NCBI GenBank assembly: GCA_944380725.1
Contig: CALWIK010000002.1
Coordinates: 186,001 to 250,000, forward strand
Length of the DNA stretch: 64,000 bases
Source of the DNA: an uncultured Clostridia bacterium
GTDB lineage: Bacteria; Bacillota; Clostridia; Oscillospirales; Acutalibacteraceae
Reading direction: 5' to 3'
The notes beneath the pieces were generated by a model. The model was not told the DNA's origin. It worked only from the letters and a program-made list of their open reading frames with translations, and ran no database searches. This document shows positions 54,716-64,000 of this stretch, piece by piece; within the stretch, counting starts at the first letter, position 1, and each line of letters opens with the position of its first letter. The position numbers and the translations under genes were made by a program.

Positions 54716-55006
54716 TTAAACCATCCCTTCAAAAAACTCAATTGCTTTGCTGTCTTTCTTCAAAGTAACATAAGCTTTTTTCCAGTCTGAGGTGTATCCC
54801 TGTGTTCTTCCCTGACGTTTAAGACGTCCCTTTACATTCAATGTATTAACTTTAGCCACTTTAACACCAAAAAGTTCTTCTACTGCTTTTTTTATTTCAA
54901 TTTTATTTGAATTTTTATTGACCTTAAAAGTGTACATTTTAATGGCGTTTCCACTCATGCTTTTTTCAGTAATAATCGGTTTAATAATAATATCCTGAGC
55001 AACCAT
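54716..55006 (-). CDS. rplW: 50S ribosomal protein L23
   Basis: L23 (96 residues) is at the tunnel exit, docking trigger factor and [15 protein letters not shown] and the [18 protein letters not shown] end are typical. It is coupled to rplD with no gap. Confidence 0.97.
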   Translation of the reverse strand: MVAQDIIIKPIITEKSMSGNAIKMYTFKVNKNSNKIEIKKAVEELFGVKVAKVNTLNVKGRLKRQGRTQGYTSDWKKAYVTLKKDSKAIEFFEGMV

Positions 55007-55630
55007 TTAAGCATACACCTCCTCTATTTTGCTAACCGCGTCCTTTACAATTATCAAACTGTCATAATTTAAAATATCATAAACATTTAGGGTATTAACC
55101 TGTGTTGTTTTAACTCCAGGAATATTTCTAGCAGAAAAAATAACTTTCATATTCATATCTGGCAGCACCAACAGTGCTTTTTTATTGGCATTAATTGCAG
55201 ACAATATTTTTACCATATCTTTTGTCTTATAATTTTCAAGATTCAATTCATTCAAAACGATCAAATTATTGTCTATAATTTTAGATGAGAACGCAGACTT
55301 CATTGCAAGTTTTCTTTCTTTTTTATTCACGGTATATGAATAGTCTCGCGGTTTTGGTGCAAAAACCACTCCACCGTGTCTCCATTGCGGTGCACGAATC
55401 GAACCTTGTCTAGCGTGGCCTGTGCCTTTTTGACGCCAAGGTTTTCTACCTCCGCCAGCAACTTCTGCTCTAGTCAGTGCAGACTGTGTCCCCTGTCGTT
55501 GATTCGCAAGGTAATTAACAACCATTTCATGGAGCAAATATTTATTAGGTTCAATACCAAAAATAGCATCAGAAAGATTAATCTCATCGACTTTTTGGCC
55601 GTTAATATCAACCACTTGAACTTTTGGCAT
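55007..55630 (-). CDS. rplD: 50S ribosomal protein L4
   Basis: L4 (207 residues) lines the tunnel constriction with L22. I start at the ATG 55630, after AAAGGAGG. The tunnel loop [19 protein letters not shown] is complete. In some bacteria L4 represses the S10 operon; no such site was identified here. Confidence 0.97.
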   Translation of the reverse strand: MPKVQVVDINGQKVDEINLSDAIFGIEPNKYLLHEMVVNYLANQRQGTQSALTRAEVAGGGRKPWRQKGTGHARQGSIRAPQWRHGGVVFAPKPRDYSYTVNKKERKLAMKSAFSSKIIDNNLIVLNELNLENYKTKDMVKILSAINANKKALLVLPDMNMKVIFSARNIPGVKTTQVNTLNVYDILNYDSLIIVKDAVSKIEEVYA

Positions 55631-55647
55631 TACAACTCCTCCTTTCT

Positions 55648-56325
55648 TCACGCCTTAACACTCTGTTTAATTTCTACTGTTCCGCCGTTAGCTCCAGGAA
55701 TCGCTCCCTTAACCGCAATTAAATTATTCTCCATATCGATCTTTACAATCTCTAGGTTCTGGACAGTAACTTTCTCACAACCCAAATGTCCTGCCATTTT
55801 TGTACCTTTAAAAACTCTTGAAGGATCCGAACAAGCTCCAATCGATCCACCGTGCCTAACCACCGGGCCAGAGCCATGTGATTCTTTAAGACGCCTAAAG
55901 TTCCATCTTTTAATAACACCAGCATATCCTTTGCCTTTGCTTATTCCAGTCACATCAACTTTTTCTCCCTGAGCAAATACATCCGCTTTAACAATATCTC
56001 CCACATTATAAGCTCCAACATCATCAAAACAAAACTCACGCAAGACTTTTTTAGGTGCAACATCAGCCTTAGCAAAATGCCCTTGCATAGGCAAATTTAT
56101 ATTTACAGGTTTTTCGTCAAATTTTGCAGACCGATATCCTTTTTTATATTTGAGTTTAATATCTCCAAAACCCATTTGTACCGAATCGTATCCATCACTT
56201 TCAACAGTTTTTTTCTGAACAACAACGCAAGGCCCTGCCTGAATAACAGTAACAGGAATCACGTTGCCAATGTCGTCAAAAATCTGGGTCATTCCAATCT
56301 TTTTGCCGATAATTGCTTTTTGCAT
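55648..56325 (-). CDS. rplC: 50S ribosomal protein L3
   Basis: L3 (225 residues) initiates 50S assembly and approaches the peptidyl-transferase centre with the extension [36 protein letters not shown] starts it. The RBS AGGAGG is 6 bases away. Confidence 0.98.
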   Translation of the reverse strand: MQKAIIGKKIGMTQIFDDIGNVIPVTVIQAGPCVVVQKKTVESDGYDSVQMGFGDIKLKYKKGYRSAKFDEKPVNINLPMQGHFAKADVAPKKVLREFCFDDVGAYNVGDIVKADVFAQGEKVDVTGISKGKGYAGVIKRWNFRRLKESHGSGPVVRHGGSIGACSDPSRVFKGTKMAGHLGCEKVTVQNLEIVKIDMENNLIAVKGAIPGANGGTVEIKQSVKA

Positions 56326-56393
56326 AATAAATCCTCCTAGGTTAGGTTATTGGTTGAAAAATTTTCAACTTGACCCCAATATGGTTGGTTGAT

Positions 56394-56705
56394 TTAGAGT
56401 TTTATTTCTATATCAACACCAGCAGGGAGTTCCAATCCCATAAGAGCCTCAACAGTTTTATTTGATGGTTTTAAAATATCAATGAGTCTCTTATGTGTAC
56501 GCATTTCGAACTGTTCGCGGCTGTCTTTATACTTATGAACCGCTCTTAGAATAGTTATGATTTGTTTTTCAGTTGGCAATGGCACTGGTCCCGAAACTTT
56601 AGCACCAGTCCTGTTAGCAGTTTGAACAATTCGTTCAGCAGATTGATCTACCAACTGATAGTCATAGCCTTTAAGCCTTATTCTAATTTTTTCTTTAACA
56701 GCCAT
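56394..56705 (-). CDS. rpsJ: 30S ribosomal protein S10
   Basis: S10 (103 residues) is in the 30S head and is also NusE, a partner in transcription antitermination. [18 protein letters not shown] and the RTHKRLIDI motif are typical. It heads the superoperon after a leader of about 270 bases. Confidence 0.98.
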   Translation of the reverse strand: MAVKEKIRIRLKGYDYQLVDQSAERIVQTANRTGAKVSGPVPLPTEKQIITILRAVHKYKDSREQFEMRTHKRLIDILKPSNKTVEALMGLELPAGVDIEIKL

Positions 56706-56978
56706 ACTAATAATCGCCTCCTTTAAATAAGTTGCTGGGCGCGCTCTTTAAAAATTCAACCACTCGTCCGGGTGTTGCAATACATACAATTAAAAATCCG
56801 GTTGCCAATGCACTGCAAAAGCTCCGGGGATGAACAAAAGAGTAAACAATCCTAAACAAACAAAAGGATCGAACTAAATTTAGATCGCCCGGTTTAAAAT
56901 CGGACATACTCCACGGAAAAACCAGCCTAAAAAACTGCAACCTCCCGCTTCAACGCATATCGGTGCAACAAAACACAC
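56706..56978 (-). promoter_or_regulatory. long 5' leader of the S10-spc-alpha operon
   Basis: Between promoter and rpsJ lie about 270 untranslated bases. An open frame across it (about 77 codons) has no family match and no strong RBS, so I treat it as a leader RNA. Regulation of this operon by a ribosomal protein through such a leader is common, but its fold was not worked out. Confidence 0.5.
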
Positions 56979-56984
56979 TTTAAT

Positions 56985-57013
56985 ATAATATCACATCAAA
57001 TAGTACAAAGCAA
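56985..57013 (-). promoter_or_regulatory. sigma-A promoter of the S10 operon
   Basis: On the leftward strand TTGCTT and TATTAT are 17 bp apart, ahead of the 270-base leader. Confidence 0.7.
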
Positions 57014-58219
57014 GCATTTTAAAAACTTTTTATCAAAAATTTGTTTTTCATAAAAGAGTTAATAAAAAATATTTATATTTTTATAATGTAATAGTGATTA
57101 AGTTTTACAACTTAAATTTTTAATTAGCCTTATTTTTTAAAAAAGAAGTTTTTTATGTCGAACAAAAAAACTTAAAGAAATTAAGCTTTTGGAAACGTGC
57201 CTCGAAGATCCAGATTCTTCAAGGATTTTTATAGTATTAAGAGCATATGGTGATAATTCCAAGTTAATTGAAACAGCTTTGAATTTTAACAAAACTGTAA
57301 AAATTGAAAATAAACATTGTACTGGTAATTTTGATTCCGCTAAATCTATTCTTTAACTGATTTAAACATCCTTTTTCAAAAACAGTGAAACTTAACCTTA
57401 TAAGAAGTGCTTCTGATATTTAAACTTCTAACAATTTTGGCAAGTTGTTCTACAGAATATAATTTTTTTATAGAGTCTTTGTCAACACTATTATTTTGAA
57501 ATTTAGAAGAAACATAATATAATCTTATATGTTTTATCCTCATGTTAATTTATATTTTAATAAAATAATACTAAATACCAACAAATTTAGATGCGCTTGG
57601 AAATTAAAAACGAAAAAGGTTAATATCTTCTTGCTACAACAAATTTTAACTTTTTGCCTTTTTTATAGAAAAACTTAAAGAAGTAAGAACATTATTACCT
57701 ACTTGTTTTTATATTTCCGTATAATTACATAAAATTTAAAGGTAGCGTGTTATACCATATAGAAGTTTAAAACCGAAACCTCGAACAAACAAAATAAAAA
57801 TCTCTAGTTCAACTTGAATTGTAAGTGGGGACCCATAAATAGCATAAAAAAAGTCCAGCAATAATGCGAGATTTAACACACATTCTCTCAATGTTTATTA
57901 GCTAATATACTCATCTTAAATCAATAAATTTTATACTTGTTATTTAGTTTAGAGTGGATAAAAAAAGTCAATATCAAATTATTCCACCTTAAAGTCTTTA
58001 ATATAACAATTTTATTTTTTATTATAATCAAACTCTATACAAAAGAAATATTTTTATGGTATTTTTTGTAGGTAATTAAATGAAAACAAATGATCTCGAA
58101 AGAAAAACAGTATCGTATAAAAATATTATGCTATTTTCAATAATAGAGAGAAATGTTCGCTATAAAACCATTTCCGTTTTTACAAATTATAAATTCAAAG
58201 CTTTTTACAATTTGCTTTC
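57014..58219. other. gene-poor 1.2-kb gap
   Basis: This gap between the rpsJ leader and the end of pnp holds only a frameshifted short ORF (57155-57356) and AT-rich sequence with stops in all frames. One weak hairpin, AAAAAGGTTAA ... TTAACTTTTT, lies near 57614-57655. The fus-tuf-rpsL genes often found before rpsJ are absent. Confidence 0.6.
57155..57356 (+). pseudogene. short ORF broken by one extra A in a poly-A run
   Basis: An ATG at 57155 begins MSNKKT and stops. Omitting one A of the seven at 57164-57170 joins it to a 3' frame and gives a 66-residue product containing DSSRIFIVLRAYGDN and ending NFDSAKSIL. No family is recognised; the end is faintly HPr-like, but the active histidine is missing. 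An A-rich AAGAAG upstream is a weak RBS. A pseudogene is most likely; slippage on the A run or a sequencing error is also possible. Confidence 0.45.
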
Positions 58220-60304
58220 TTAGAGAGCGGCGCGTCTAGATAAATTTATGCGGCCTTTGTCATCAATTTCAATAATTTTAACAAGGATTTCATCGCCGAC
58301 GTTAACAACATCGGACACTTTTTCTGTTCGTTTATTATCCAGCTGAGATATATGGCAAAGGCCCTCCTTACCGGGAGCAAACTCTACAAAAGCACCAAAA
58401 TCCACAATTCTAATCACACGTCCAGTATAAATTTCGCCAACTTTAGGATCTCTAACAATAGATTCTATTATACTTAAAGCTCGTTTACAATTATTGATAT
58501 CAACACTAGTAATGAATATATGTCCGTCGTCTTCAATATCAACTTTCACATCACAGTCGGCACAAATTTTTTGAACAATTTTTCCGCCTGTTCCTATAAC
58601 ATCTCGAATTTTTTCAACATCAATAATAGTAGAGAGCATCTTAGGCGCATAAGGGGAAAGCTGCCCACGCGGCTTGTCTATAGCCTTTAGCATTACCTCA
58701 TCCAAAATGTATTTTCTTGCCTTATGTGTTTTAAAAATAGCCTCCTTGATTATTTCAGGAGTCAAACCATCGATTTTGATATCCATCTGAATCGCTGTAA
58801 TTCCCTTATGAGTTCCTGCAACTTTAAAATCCATATCTCCAAAAAAGTCTTCCAGTCCTTGAATATCAACCATAGTTACCCAACGATCTCCCTCAGAAAC
58901 AAGCCCGCAAGAGATTCCGGCCACAGGCGCCTTAATTGGAACACCAGCGTCCATTAAAGCCAAAGTAGAACCACATACAGAGCCTTGAGAAGTAGAACCA
59001 TTAGAAGAGAGCACCTCAGATACTAACCGGATTGCATAAGGAAAGTCTTCTTCAGAAGGAATAACCGGAATTAAAGCTCGCTCGGCTAAAGCGCCGTGGC
59101 CAATTTCTCTGCGCCCTGGACCACGACTAGGTTTGGTTTCTCCCACAGAAAAAGCAGGAAAATTGTAATGATGCATATAACGTTTTTCGGTTTCACAGTC
59201 AATACCATCCAGAATTTGCTTTTCACTAATTGGACCTAAGGTTGCTACGGTTAAAACCTGAGTTTGGCCTCGTGTAAACAGCCCTGACCCATGAGCACGT
59301 GGTAATATAGATACTTCTGCAGCAAGAGGCCTTAGTTCGTCTAGTTTGCGACCATCCACACGTTTTTTCTCATCTAAAATCCAGCTACGAACTATACTTT
59401 TTTGCAGTTTATACAAACAATCGTCTATTATTTTTCCAGAATCTGGATAAATTTCTGAAAAGTGCTCTTTAGCTCGTTTATATAAATGTTTTATTTGTTC
59501 ATCGCGAACTTTTTTTTCTTTAGAATTCAAAGCAATCTTTAAATCTTGAAATACAAAATTTTTTATATCCATAAGCATAGATTCATTCGGCGCTACAGTT
59601 GTATATGAAAACTTTTCTTTACCAATCTCTTCTTTTATTTTCTTTATAAATTCAATAATTTTCTGATTAGCTTCATGACCAAACATTATAGCTTTAAACA
59701 TTGTATCATCATCAATATCGTTTGCACCGGCTTCTATCATAACTATTTTTTTTTCAGTAGATGCTACAGTAACTGCCATTTGCGAAAATTTTTTTTGTTC
59801 GGCATTCGGATTAATGATAAAATTTCCATCAACTAAACCAACACTCACTCCAGAAATTGGGCCATCCCAAGGAATATCAGAAATACTAAGGGCCACAGAA
59901 GTACCAACCATAGACGCAATCTCTGCTGAACAATCTGGGTCAACTGACATAACTGTACAAACAACCGAAACATCATTTCTCATATCTTTAGGAAATAACG
60001 GGCGGATCGGTCTATCTATCACCCGGGAAGAAAGAATAGCTTTTTCACTAGGACGACCTTCTCTTCTTAAAAAAGATCCAGGGATCTTGCCCACAGCATA
60101 CATTTTCTCATCAAAATCGACCGATAACGGGAAAAAATCTATTCCCTCTCGAGGTTCTGCAGAAGCAGTAACTGCAATAGTTACAACAGTATCTCCATAT
60201 CTAATCAAACAAGCACCATTAGCTAACTGTGCTAATTTTCCTGTTTCTACAACTAATTTGCGACCAGCAAAATCAGTTTCAAAAGTCCTATAATTTTCGA
60301 ACAT
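58220..60304 (-). CDS. pnp: polyribonucleotide nucleotidyltransferase (PNPase)
   Basis: PNPase degrades RNA 3' to 5' with phosphate. Two RNase PH domains (about residues 1-215 and 300-540), a KH domain with DVIGTGGKIVQKIC (about 560), and an S1 domain (about 620-690) with GRVIRIVDFGAFVEF are present in 694 residues. The acidic catalytic residues lie around GDMDFKVAGTHKGITAIQMD. It follows rpsO, as in most bacteria, after a structured leader. Confidence 0.98.
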   Translation of the reverse strand: MFENYRTFETDFAGRKLVVETGKLAQLANGACLIRYGDTVVTIAVTASAEPREGIDFFPLSVDFDEKMYAVGKIPGSFLRREGRPSEKAILSSRVIDRPIRPLFPKDMRNDVSVVCTVMSVDPDCSAEIASMVGTSVALSISDIPWDGPISGVSVGLVDGNFIINPNAEQKKFSQMAVTVASTEKKIVMIEAGANDIDDDTMFKAIMFGHEANQKIIEFIKKIKEEIGKEKFSYTTVAPNESMLMDIKNFVFQDLKIALNSKEKKVRDEQIKHLYKRAKEHFSEIYPDSGKIIDDCLYKLQKSIVRSWILDEKKRVDGRKLDELRPLAAEVSILPRAHGSGLFTRGQTQVLTVATLGPISEKQILDGIDCETEKRYMHHYNFPAFSVGETKPSRGPGRREIGHGALAERALIPVIPSEEDFPYAIRLVSEVLSSNGSTSQGSVCGSTLALMDAGVPIKAPVAGISCGLVSEGDRWVTMVDIQGLEDFFGDMDFKVAGTHKGITAIQMDIKIDGLTPEIIKEAIFKTHKARKYILDEVMLKAIDKPRGQLSPYAPKMLSTIIDVEKIRDVIGTGGKIVQKICADCDVKVDIEDDGHIFITSVDINNCKRALSIIESIVRDPKVGEIYTGRVIRIVDFGAFVEFAPGKEGLCHISQLDNKRTEKVSDVVNVGDEILVKIIEIDDKGRINLSRRAAL

Positions 60305-60345
60305 AAAGTTCCCTCCAAAAAATTATTTTATTTAACATCTAATAC

Positions 60346-60417
60346 GGAGGGTTTAGCAATAAAACCTATGTCCAAGATTGTTAAACACACGTTTCACTGC
60401 TAAAACAAAGTTCCTCC
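60346..60417 (-). promoter_or_regulatory. possible structured leader of pnp
   Basis: GGAGG-GTTTAGCA (60346-60358) and TGCTAAA-CCTCC (60398-60417) can pair to form a long hairpin just before pnp. PNPase is known to regulate its own mRNA through a hairpin cut by RNase III; this could be one. Confidence 0.45.
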
Positions 60418-60461
60418 AAGATGTTTCAGACAAAATTTTTAGCAACATCTTAAAATTGGTT

Positions 60462-60489
60462 AAGCAGATGACTAATTTATCATCTGCTT
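60462..60489 (-). terminator. hairpin after rpsO (possible weak terminator)
   Basis: AAGCAGATGA pairs perfectly with TCATCTGCTT around an 8-base loop, 16 bases after the rpsO stop. Few T residues follow, so some transcription may continue into pnp. Confidence 0.6.
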
Positions 60490-60504
60490 AAATTAATAAT
60501 ATTT

Positions 60505-60768
60505 TTATTTACGAATACCGAGTTTTGATATAATTGTTCGGTATCTTTCAATGTTAGATTTCATTAAATATCCCAGCAAATTTCGCCTCTGACCAACCAT
60601 TTTTAGTAAACCACGTCTAGAATGGTGATCTTTTTTATGAACCTTCAGATGTTCATTCAAATCGTTAATTCTTTTAGTAAGCAGAGCTATTTGAACTTCT
60701 GGAGAGCCCGTATCGCCCTCATGCATTGCGTAAGTCTCGATAATAGATTTTTTTTCAGCTTTTAACAT
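60505..60768 (-). CDS. rpsO: 30S ribosomal protein S15
   Basis: S15 (87 residues) binds the central 16S domain. [38 protein letters not shown] contains the rRNA-binding helices. The RBS is AAAGGTGGG. The rpsO-pnp order is widely conserved. Confidence 0.97.
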   Translation of the reverse strand: MLKAEKKSIIETYAMHEGDTGSPEVQIALLTKRINDLNEHLKVHKKDHHSRRGLLKMVGQRRNLLGYLMKSNIERYRTIISKLGIRK

Positions 60769-60875
60769 AAATTATTATATCCCACCTTTTAAAATATACC
60801 GCAGAACGCAGAATAAGGCTGTGGTAATGCCATAAAAAAGGTTAAACCCCTAAATCCGCGAAATCGGATGCAATA

Positions 60876-60904
60876 AGCATATCATATTTTCGCAAAAAAG
60901 TAAA
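60876..60904 (-). promoter_or_regulatory. promoter for rpsO-pnp
   Basis: On the leftward strand TTTACT and TATGCT are 17 bp apart, about 107 bases upstream of rpsO. The leader contains a small ATCCG/CGGAT hairpin. Confidence 0.5.
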
Positions 60905-60933
60905 GTATAATTTTCTTAAATTCATATAAAGGT

Positions 60934-60955
60934 GCCCGCACTATATCGCGCGGGC
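60934..60955 (-). terminator. terminator after the calcium ATPase
   Basis: GCCCGC pairs with GCGGGC around a 10-base loop; ACCTTTATAT follows leftward. It lies 22 bases after the ATPase stop. Confidence 0.6.
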
Positions 60956-60976
60956 GTCAGCCTAATCTTTAGTAAA

Positions 60977-63601
60977 TTATTGTTTGTGAGGTGAAAGAGC
61001 CTTTTCAAGCTCCACAACAATTAGTGGCGAAACAGACAGCAAAGATACAATACTCCACTGAATAAAATTTAGATTTGCAGTTTTAAAAATAATGGCCAAG
61101 GCAGGAATAGAAATTACTGCAACCTGAAGTATTATGCCAAGAAAGAAAGAGTATATAAGCTTCATATTGGAAAAAATATTTATTTTAAAAATAGATTTTT
61201 CACTTTTTATATTGAAAGAATGGACAAGCTGAGACAAACTCAAAACAGCAAATGACATCGTGCGGCCAATTATCGGATTATTAGAAACGTCAAAAAATAC
61301 CCTGCCAATAGTAAAAGCCAAAATAGAAATAGCACCAATAAAACAACCTTCAACAACGATTCTTCTCCAACCTTGCCGAGAAAAAAGAGGTGCATTTTTG
61401 CCTTGTGGCTTGTGATTCATAATGCCATCATCAACAGGTTCAACTCCAAGAGCCAAAGCTGGAAACGAGTCCGTAACTAGATTTACCCATAACAGCTGTA
61501 TGGCAAGTAATGGCGATGGCAATTTAAGTATGAATGCCGTTAAAACAGTAATAATCTCGCCTATATTGGTTGATATTAAAAAGTGCACACTTTTTTTTAT
61601 GTTTTCAAAAATTCCTCTCCCTTGCCGGACTGCTTCAACAATTGTAGAAAAATTATCATCTGTCAGAATCATATCCGCAGCATTTTTAGCAACATCCGTG
61701 CCAGAGATTCCCATAGCACATCCAATATCTGCAGCTTTTAATGCCGGCGCATCATTTACTCCATCGCCCGTCATAGCTACAGTTTCTCCATGTTTTTTAA
61801 ATGCCTTTACTATCCGAACTTTATGTTCAGGAGAAACTCTTGCAAACACGGAGTAATCGAAAATCTTTTGTTCTAGTTCATTTTGACTCATTTTTTCTAT
61901 CTGCTTGCCATTGATAGCCTTGTCTGAAGCAGTTAAAATTCCTAAATTTTTAGCAATAGCTTTAGCAGTGACAATATGATCTCCGGTTATCATAACGGGT
62001 TTTATTCCAGCATTTTTGCATTCGTTTACAGCCATTTTAACTTGAGGCCGCGGAGGATCTATTATTCCAATTAATCCACAAAAGTTCAGTTTGTTTTCTA
62101 TGTTACTTTGAGCATTTGGCAATTCTGATACATCTTTATATGCTATTGCAAGGACACGCAATGCAGCTTTTGCCATTGTTTCGTTTTGGATTTTTATTTT
62201 TCTTTTTAGATATTCAGAAAGATATTTTCCGTTGCACATGGATGACCTTTCTAAAAGAAAATCTGGAGCACCTTTTGTAATGATTCTATATTCCCCATTA
62301 TTCAATTTATGGACAGTTGTCATGAGCTTTCTTGCTGAATCAAATGGGATTTCATATTTTTTAGGAAATTTTTTATCTAGATCAGACTTTAGTTTACCAT
62401 TTTCGGCTGCAGCCAAAACAAGTGCATTCTCTGTAGGTTCACCTACAGCACGAAATTCATTTTTGTAGTATGTAAGAGAAGAATTATTACATAAAGTTCC
62501 CAACGTTAATATCTTTTGACCTAGTTCAGAAGAAAGGCTTATTTTACCGTCTTCATTACAAATTTGTGTAACTGTCATCTTGTTTTGAGTCAATGTTCCA
62601 GTTTTGTCAGAACAAATTACAGTAGCGTTGCCAAGCGTTTCTACTGCAGGGAGTTTTCTTATTACTGCTCGGTTGGCCGCCATTTTACGTACTCCCATAG
62701 CTAAAACAATAGTAACAACGGCTGGCAAGCCTTCAGGAATAGCTGCAACAGCTAAACTTATTGCAATCATAAACATTTCTAAAGGAGGAACACTTTCGGC
62801 CACACCGAGTACAAAAATTACTGCACATATTGCAATCGCGCATATGCCCAAAATTTTGCTTGTTTTCTCTAATTTTAATTGAAGTGGAGTTTGAAATGAA
62901 TTTTCGTTTATTATCATCCCGGCAATTTTTCCTACTTGAGTATTCATTCCTGTTTCAACAACAATTGCCTTAGCGTGACCGGATGTAATTGTGCTTGTAG
63001 AAAACACCATATTCCGTTGTTCCGCTAGATTAGAATTTATAGAAAAAATTTTTGTAGCATCCTTTTCTACCGCTACTGACTCGCCAGTTAAAGAAGATTC
63101 TTCTACTTTTAGATTATAACTTTCAAGCAGCCTTGCATCGGCTGGAACTAAATCGCCCGCATGAAGCAAAATAATATCTCCAGGAACTAATTCTTCTGAC
63201 GGTACAAGCAATTTTTTTTCGCCTCTAATTACAGTTGCTTTTGGCGATGATAGTTTTTTTAACGCATCTATTGCTTTTTCTGCTTTGTTTTCCTGAATAA
63301 CACCAATAATCGCATTCATAATCACAATAAATATGATTATTACTGAATCTATATAATTTTTATTTCCCTCTAGCTCAGAAGTTATAAATGATATTATTGC
63401 AGCTATTAGCAAAACAATTACCGTAAAATCCGAAAATTGTTCAAAAAATTTGGCGCAAATACCTTTAGATTTTTTTTCTTTTAAAATGTTTTTGCCAATT
63501 TTCTCCTGCTTTTGCTGAACAGACACGTTATTTAACCCTATATTTTCATTAACTTTAAATTTTTTTAGAACTTCTTGTGCATTTAAATTCTGCCAATTCA
63601 T
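60977..63601 (-). CDS. calcium-type P-type ATPase (PIIA)
   Basis: This 874-residue pump probably exports Ca2+. The TGES motif (about residue 175), the phosphorylation site CSDKTGTLTQNKMTV (about 325), KGAPDFLLER, and MTGDGVNDAPALKAADIG (about 605) are all present. PEGLPAVV in helix 4 and NLVTDSFPALALG in helix 6 are the Ca2+-binding helices of the SERCA-like group. I start at the ATG 63601, where AAGGAG precedes it; a start ten codons earlier lacks a site. Ion choice is inferred from these helices. Confidence 0.93.
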   Translation of the reverse strand: MNWQNLNAQEVLKKFKVNENIGLNNVSVQQKQEKIGKNILKEKKSKGICAKFFEQFSDFTVIVLLIAAIISFITSELEGNKNYIDSVIIIFIVIMNAIIGVIQENKAEKAIDALKKLSSPKATVIRGEKKLLVPSEELVPGDIILLHAGDLVPADARLLESYNLKVEESSLTGESVAVEKDATKIFSINSNLAEQRNMVFSTSTITSGHAKAIVVETGMNTQVGKIAGMIINENSFQTPLQLKLEKTSKILGICAIAICAVIFVLGVAESVPPLEMFMIAISLAVAAIPEGLPAVVTIVLAMGVRKMAANRAVIRKLPAVETLGNATVICSDKTGTLTQNKMTVTQICNEDGKISLSSELGQKILTLGTLCNNSSLTYYKNEFRAVGEPTENALVLAAAENGKLKSDLDKKFPKKYEIPFDSARKLMTTVHKLNNGEYRIITKGAPDFLLERSSMCNGKYLSEYLKRKIKIQNETMAKAALRVLAIAYKDVSELPNAQSNIENKLNFCGLIGIIDPPRPQVKMAVNECKNAGIKPVMITGDHIVTAKAIAKNLGILTASDKAINGKQIEKMSQNELEQKIFDYSVFARVSPEHKVRIVKAFKKHGETVAMTGDGVNDAPALKAADIGCAMGISGTDVAKNAADMILTDDNFSTIVEAVRQGRGIFENIKKSVHFLISTNIGEIITVLTAFILKLPSPLLAIQLLWVNLVTDSFPALALGVEPVDDGIMNHKPQGKNAPLFSRQGWRRIVVEGCFIGAISILAFTIGRVFFDVSNNPIIGRTMSFAVLSLSQLVHSFNIKSEKSIFKINIFSNMKLIYSFFLGIILQVAVISIPALAIIFKTANLNFIQWSIVSLLSVSPLIVVELEKALSPHKQ

Positions 63602-63732
63602 CAAAGTCAACTCCTTAAATTTGTTGTCCATGATGAATTTATATTCACTGGTCTACAGAGTTATGAGTTAGAAAATAAACAATATCTGTCGAAACCGCAT
63701 ATATTAATAAAAATACATTTGAGGTGAAAAAA

Positions 63733-64000
63733 GTGTGGTTTTTATCGGGGACACTCTTAGCAATTTCGCTCAGCATGGACGCTTTAGGAATTGGTATTTC
63801 TTATGGTTTACGAAATATAAAAATATCTTTTGTGCCTAAATTTATAATTAGTTTTATTTCTTTATTGTTTACAGCTGCTGCCATTGGTATTGGGAGTATA
63901 ATCTTGTCATTTTTGCCAGACTATCTTGCAAAGCTTCTTGGCTCTGGAATGTTAGCTATGTTAGGCATAGGTGTGATATTTCAGGCATTACACCAAAATA
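63733..64000 (+). CDS. YtaF-like sporulation membrane protein (5' part)
   Basis: The first 89 codons are in the window. The start is GTG at 63733 after GAGGTG. AISLSMDALGIGISYGLRNIKIS matches the first helix of the MntP/YtaF family, and the SYGLR wording fits the sporulation member YtaF better than the manganese exporter MntP. Two further helices follow. The C-terminus is outside the window. The function of YtaF itself is unknown. Confidence 0.8.
   Translation, partial: MWFLSGTLLAISLSMDALGIGISYGLRNIKISFVPKFIISFISLLFTAAAIGIGSIILSFLPDYLAKLLGSGMLAMLGIGVIFQALHQN

Noticed and set aside
56707..56940. Open frame of about 77 codons in the S10 leader
   Set aside because: It has no clear RBS or recognisable family, and lies between a good promoter and rpsJ; treated as untranslated leader.
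57376..57543. Leftward 55-codon ORF in the gene-poor gap
   Set aside because: No Shine-Dalgarno sequence, no recognisable family and AT-driven composition.
63733..64000. Manganese exporter MntP for the right-edge gene
   Set aside because: The first helix has the SYGLR wording of YtaF; the remaining sequence needed to be sure lies outside the window.

Overview
This AT-rich window comes from an endospore-forming, anaerobic Gram-positive bacterium of the class Clostridia. The evidence is the SpoIIAA/SpoIIAB/SigF operon, a YtaF-type sporulation protein, a class III (oxygen-sensitive) ribonucleotide reductase, the CtsR-McsA-McsB-ClpC heat-shock operon and strong GGAGG ribosome binding sites. A finer placement (for example Oscillospirales) is only a guess.

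Layout. Bases 1-5000: the end of a DegV-family gene, two secreted proteins sharing one type of signal peptide, an isolated murD, and an orphan Nif11-like leader peptide. Bases 5100-12200: nrdDG under a promoter with an NrdR box, then the rqcH/nif3/trmK/DUF1858 operon, a zinc-ribbon gene and an odd tRNA-like element. Bases 12500-18700: a nucleosidase, the spoIIA operon, folC, trpS, and an amidase with a small partner gene. Bases 18700-27600: rpsF-ssb-rpsR, a DNA glycosylase, and the rimP-nusA-ylxR-ylxQ-infB-rbfA-nrnA-truB translation operon, read leftward. Bases 27800-31300: a XRE regulator, an unassigned Rossmann dehydrogenase with an AEC transporter, and initiator tRNA. Bases 31600-39000: secA converging on the ctsR-mcsA-mcsB-clpC operon. 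Bases 39100-40400: a YjcZ-like peptide, and a GNAT acetyltransferase behind a double-glycine leader peptide. Bases 40600-57000: one continuous leftward S10-spc-alpha ribosomal superoperon from rpsJ to rplQ. Bases 57000-58200: a gene-poor gap. Bases 58200-64000: pnp, rpsO, a calcium-type P-ATPase and the start of ytaF.

Most of the window is conserved housekeeping. The less ordinary parts are: the GNAT plus double-glycine peptide pair and the separate Nif11-like peptide, which end their leaders with a similar motif and may feed a common export peptidase; the orphan four-helix membrane protein between rplW and rplB; the tRNA-like element with an enlarged anticodon loop and altered T-loop; the dehydrogenase/AEC pair with a perfect 11-bp inverted repeat on its -10 box; a small gene whose best start codon is ACG inside a hairpin; and a short ORF broken by one extra A in a poly-A run in the 1.2-kb gap.

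Regulatory sites recognised by eye include a CtsR operator, an NrdR box, sigma-A promoters with 16-18 bp spacing, a sigma-K-like promoter and many intrinsic terminators. All family calls are from reading the translated sequence; no search was run.
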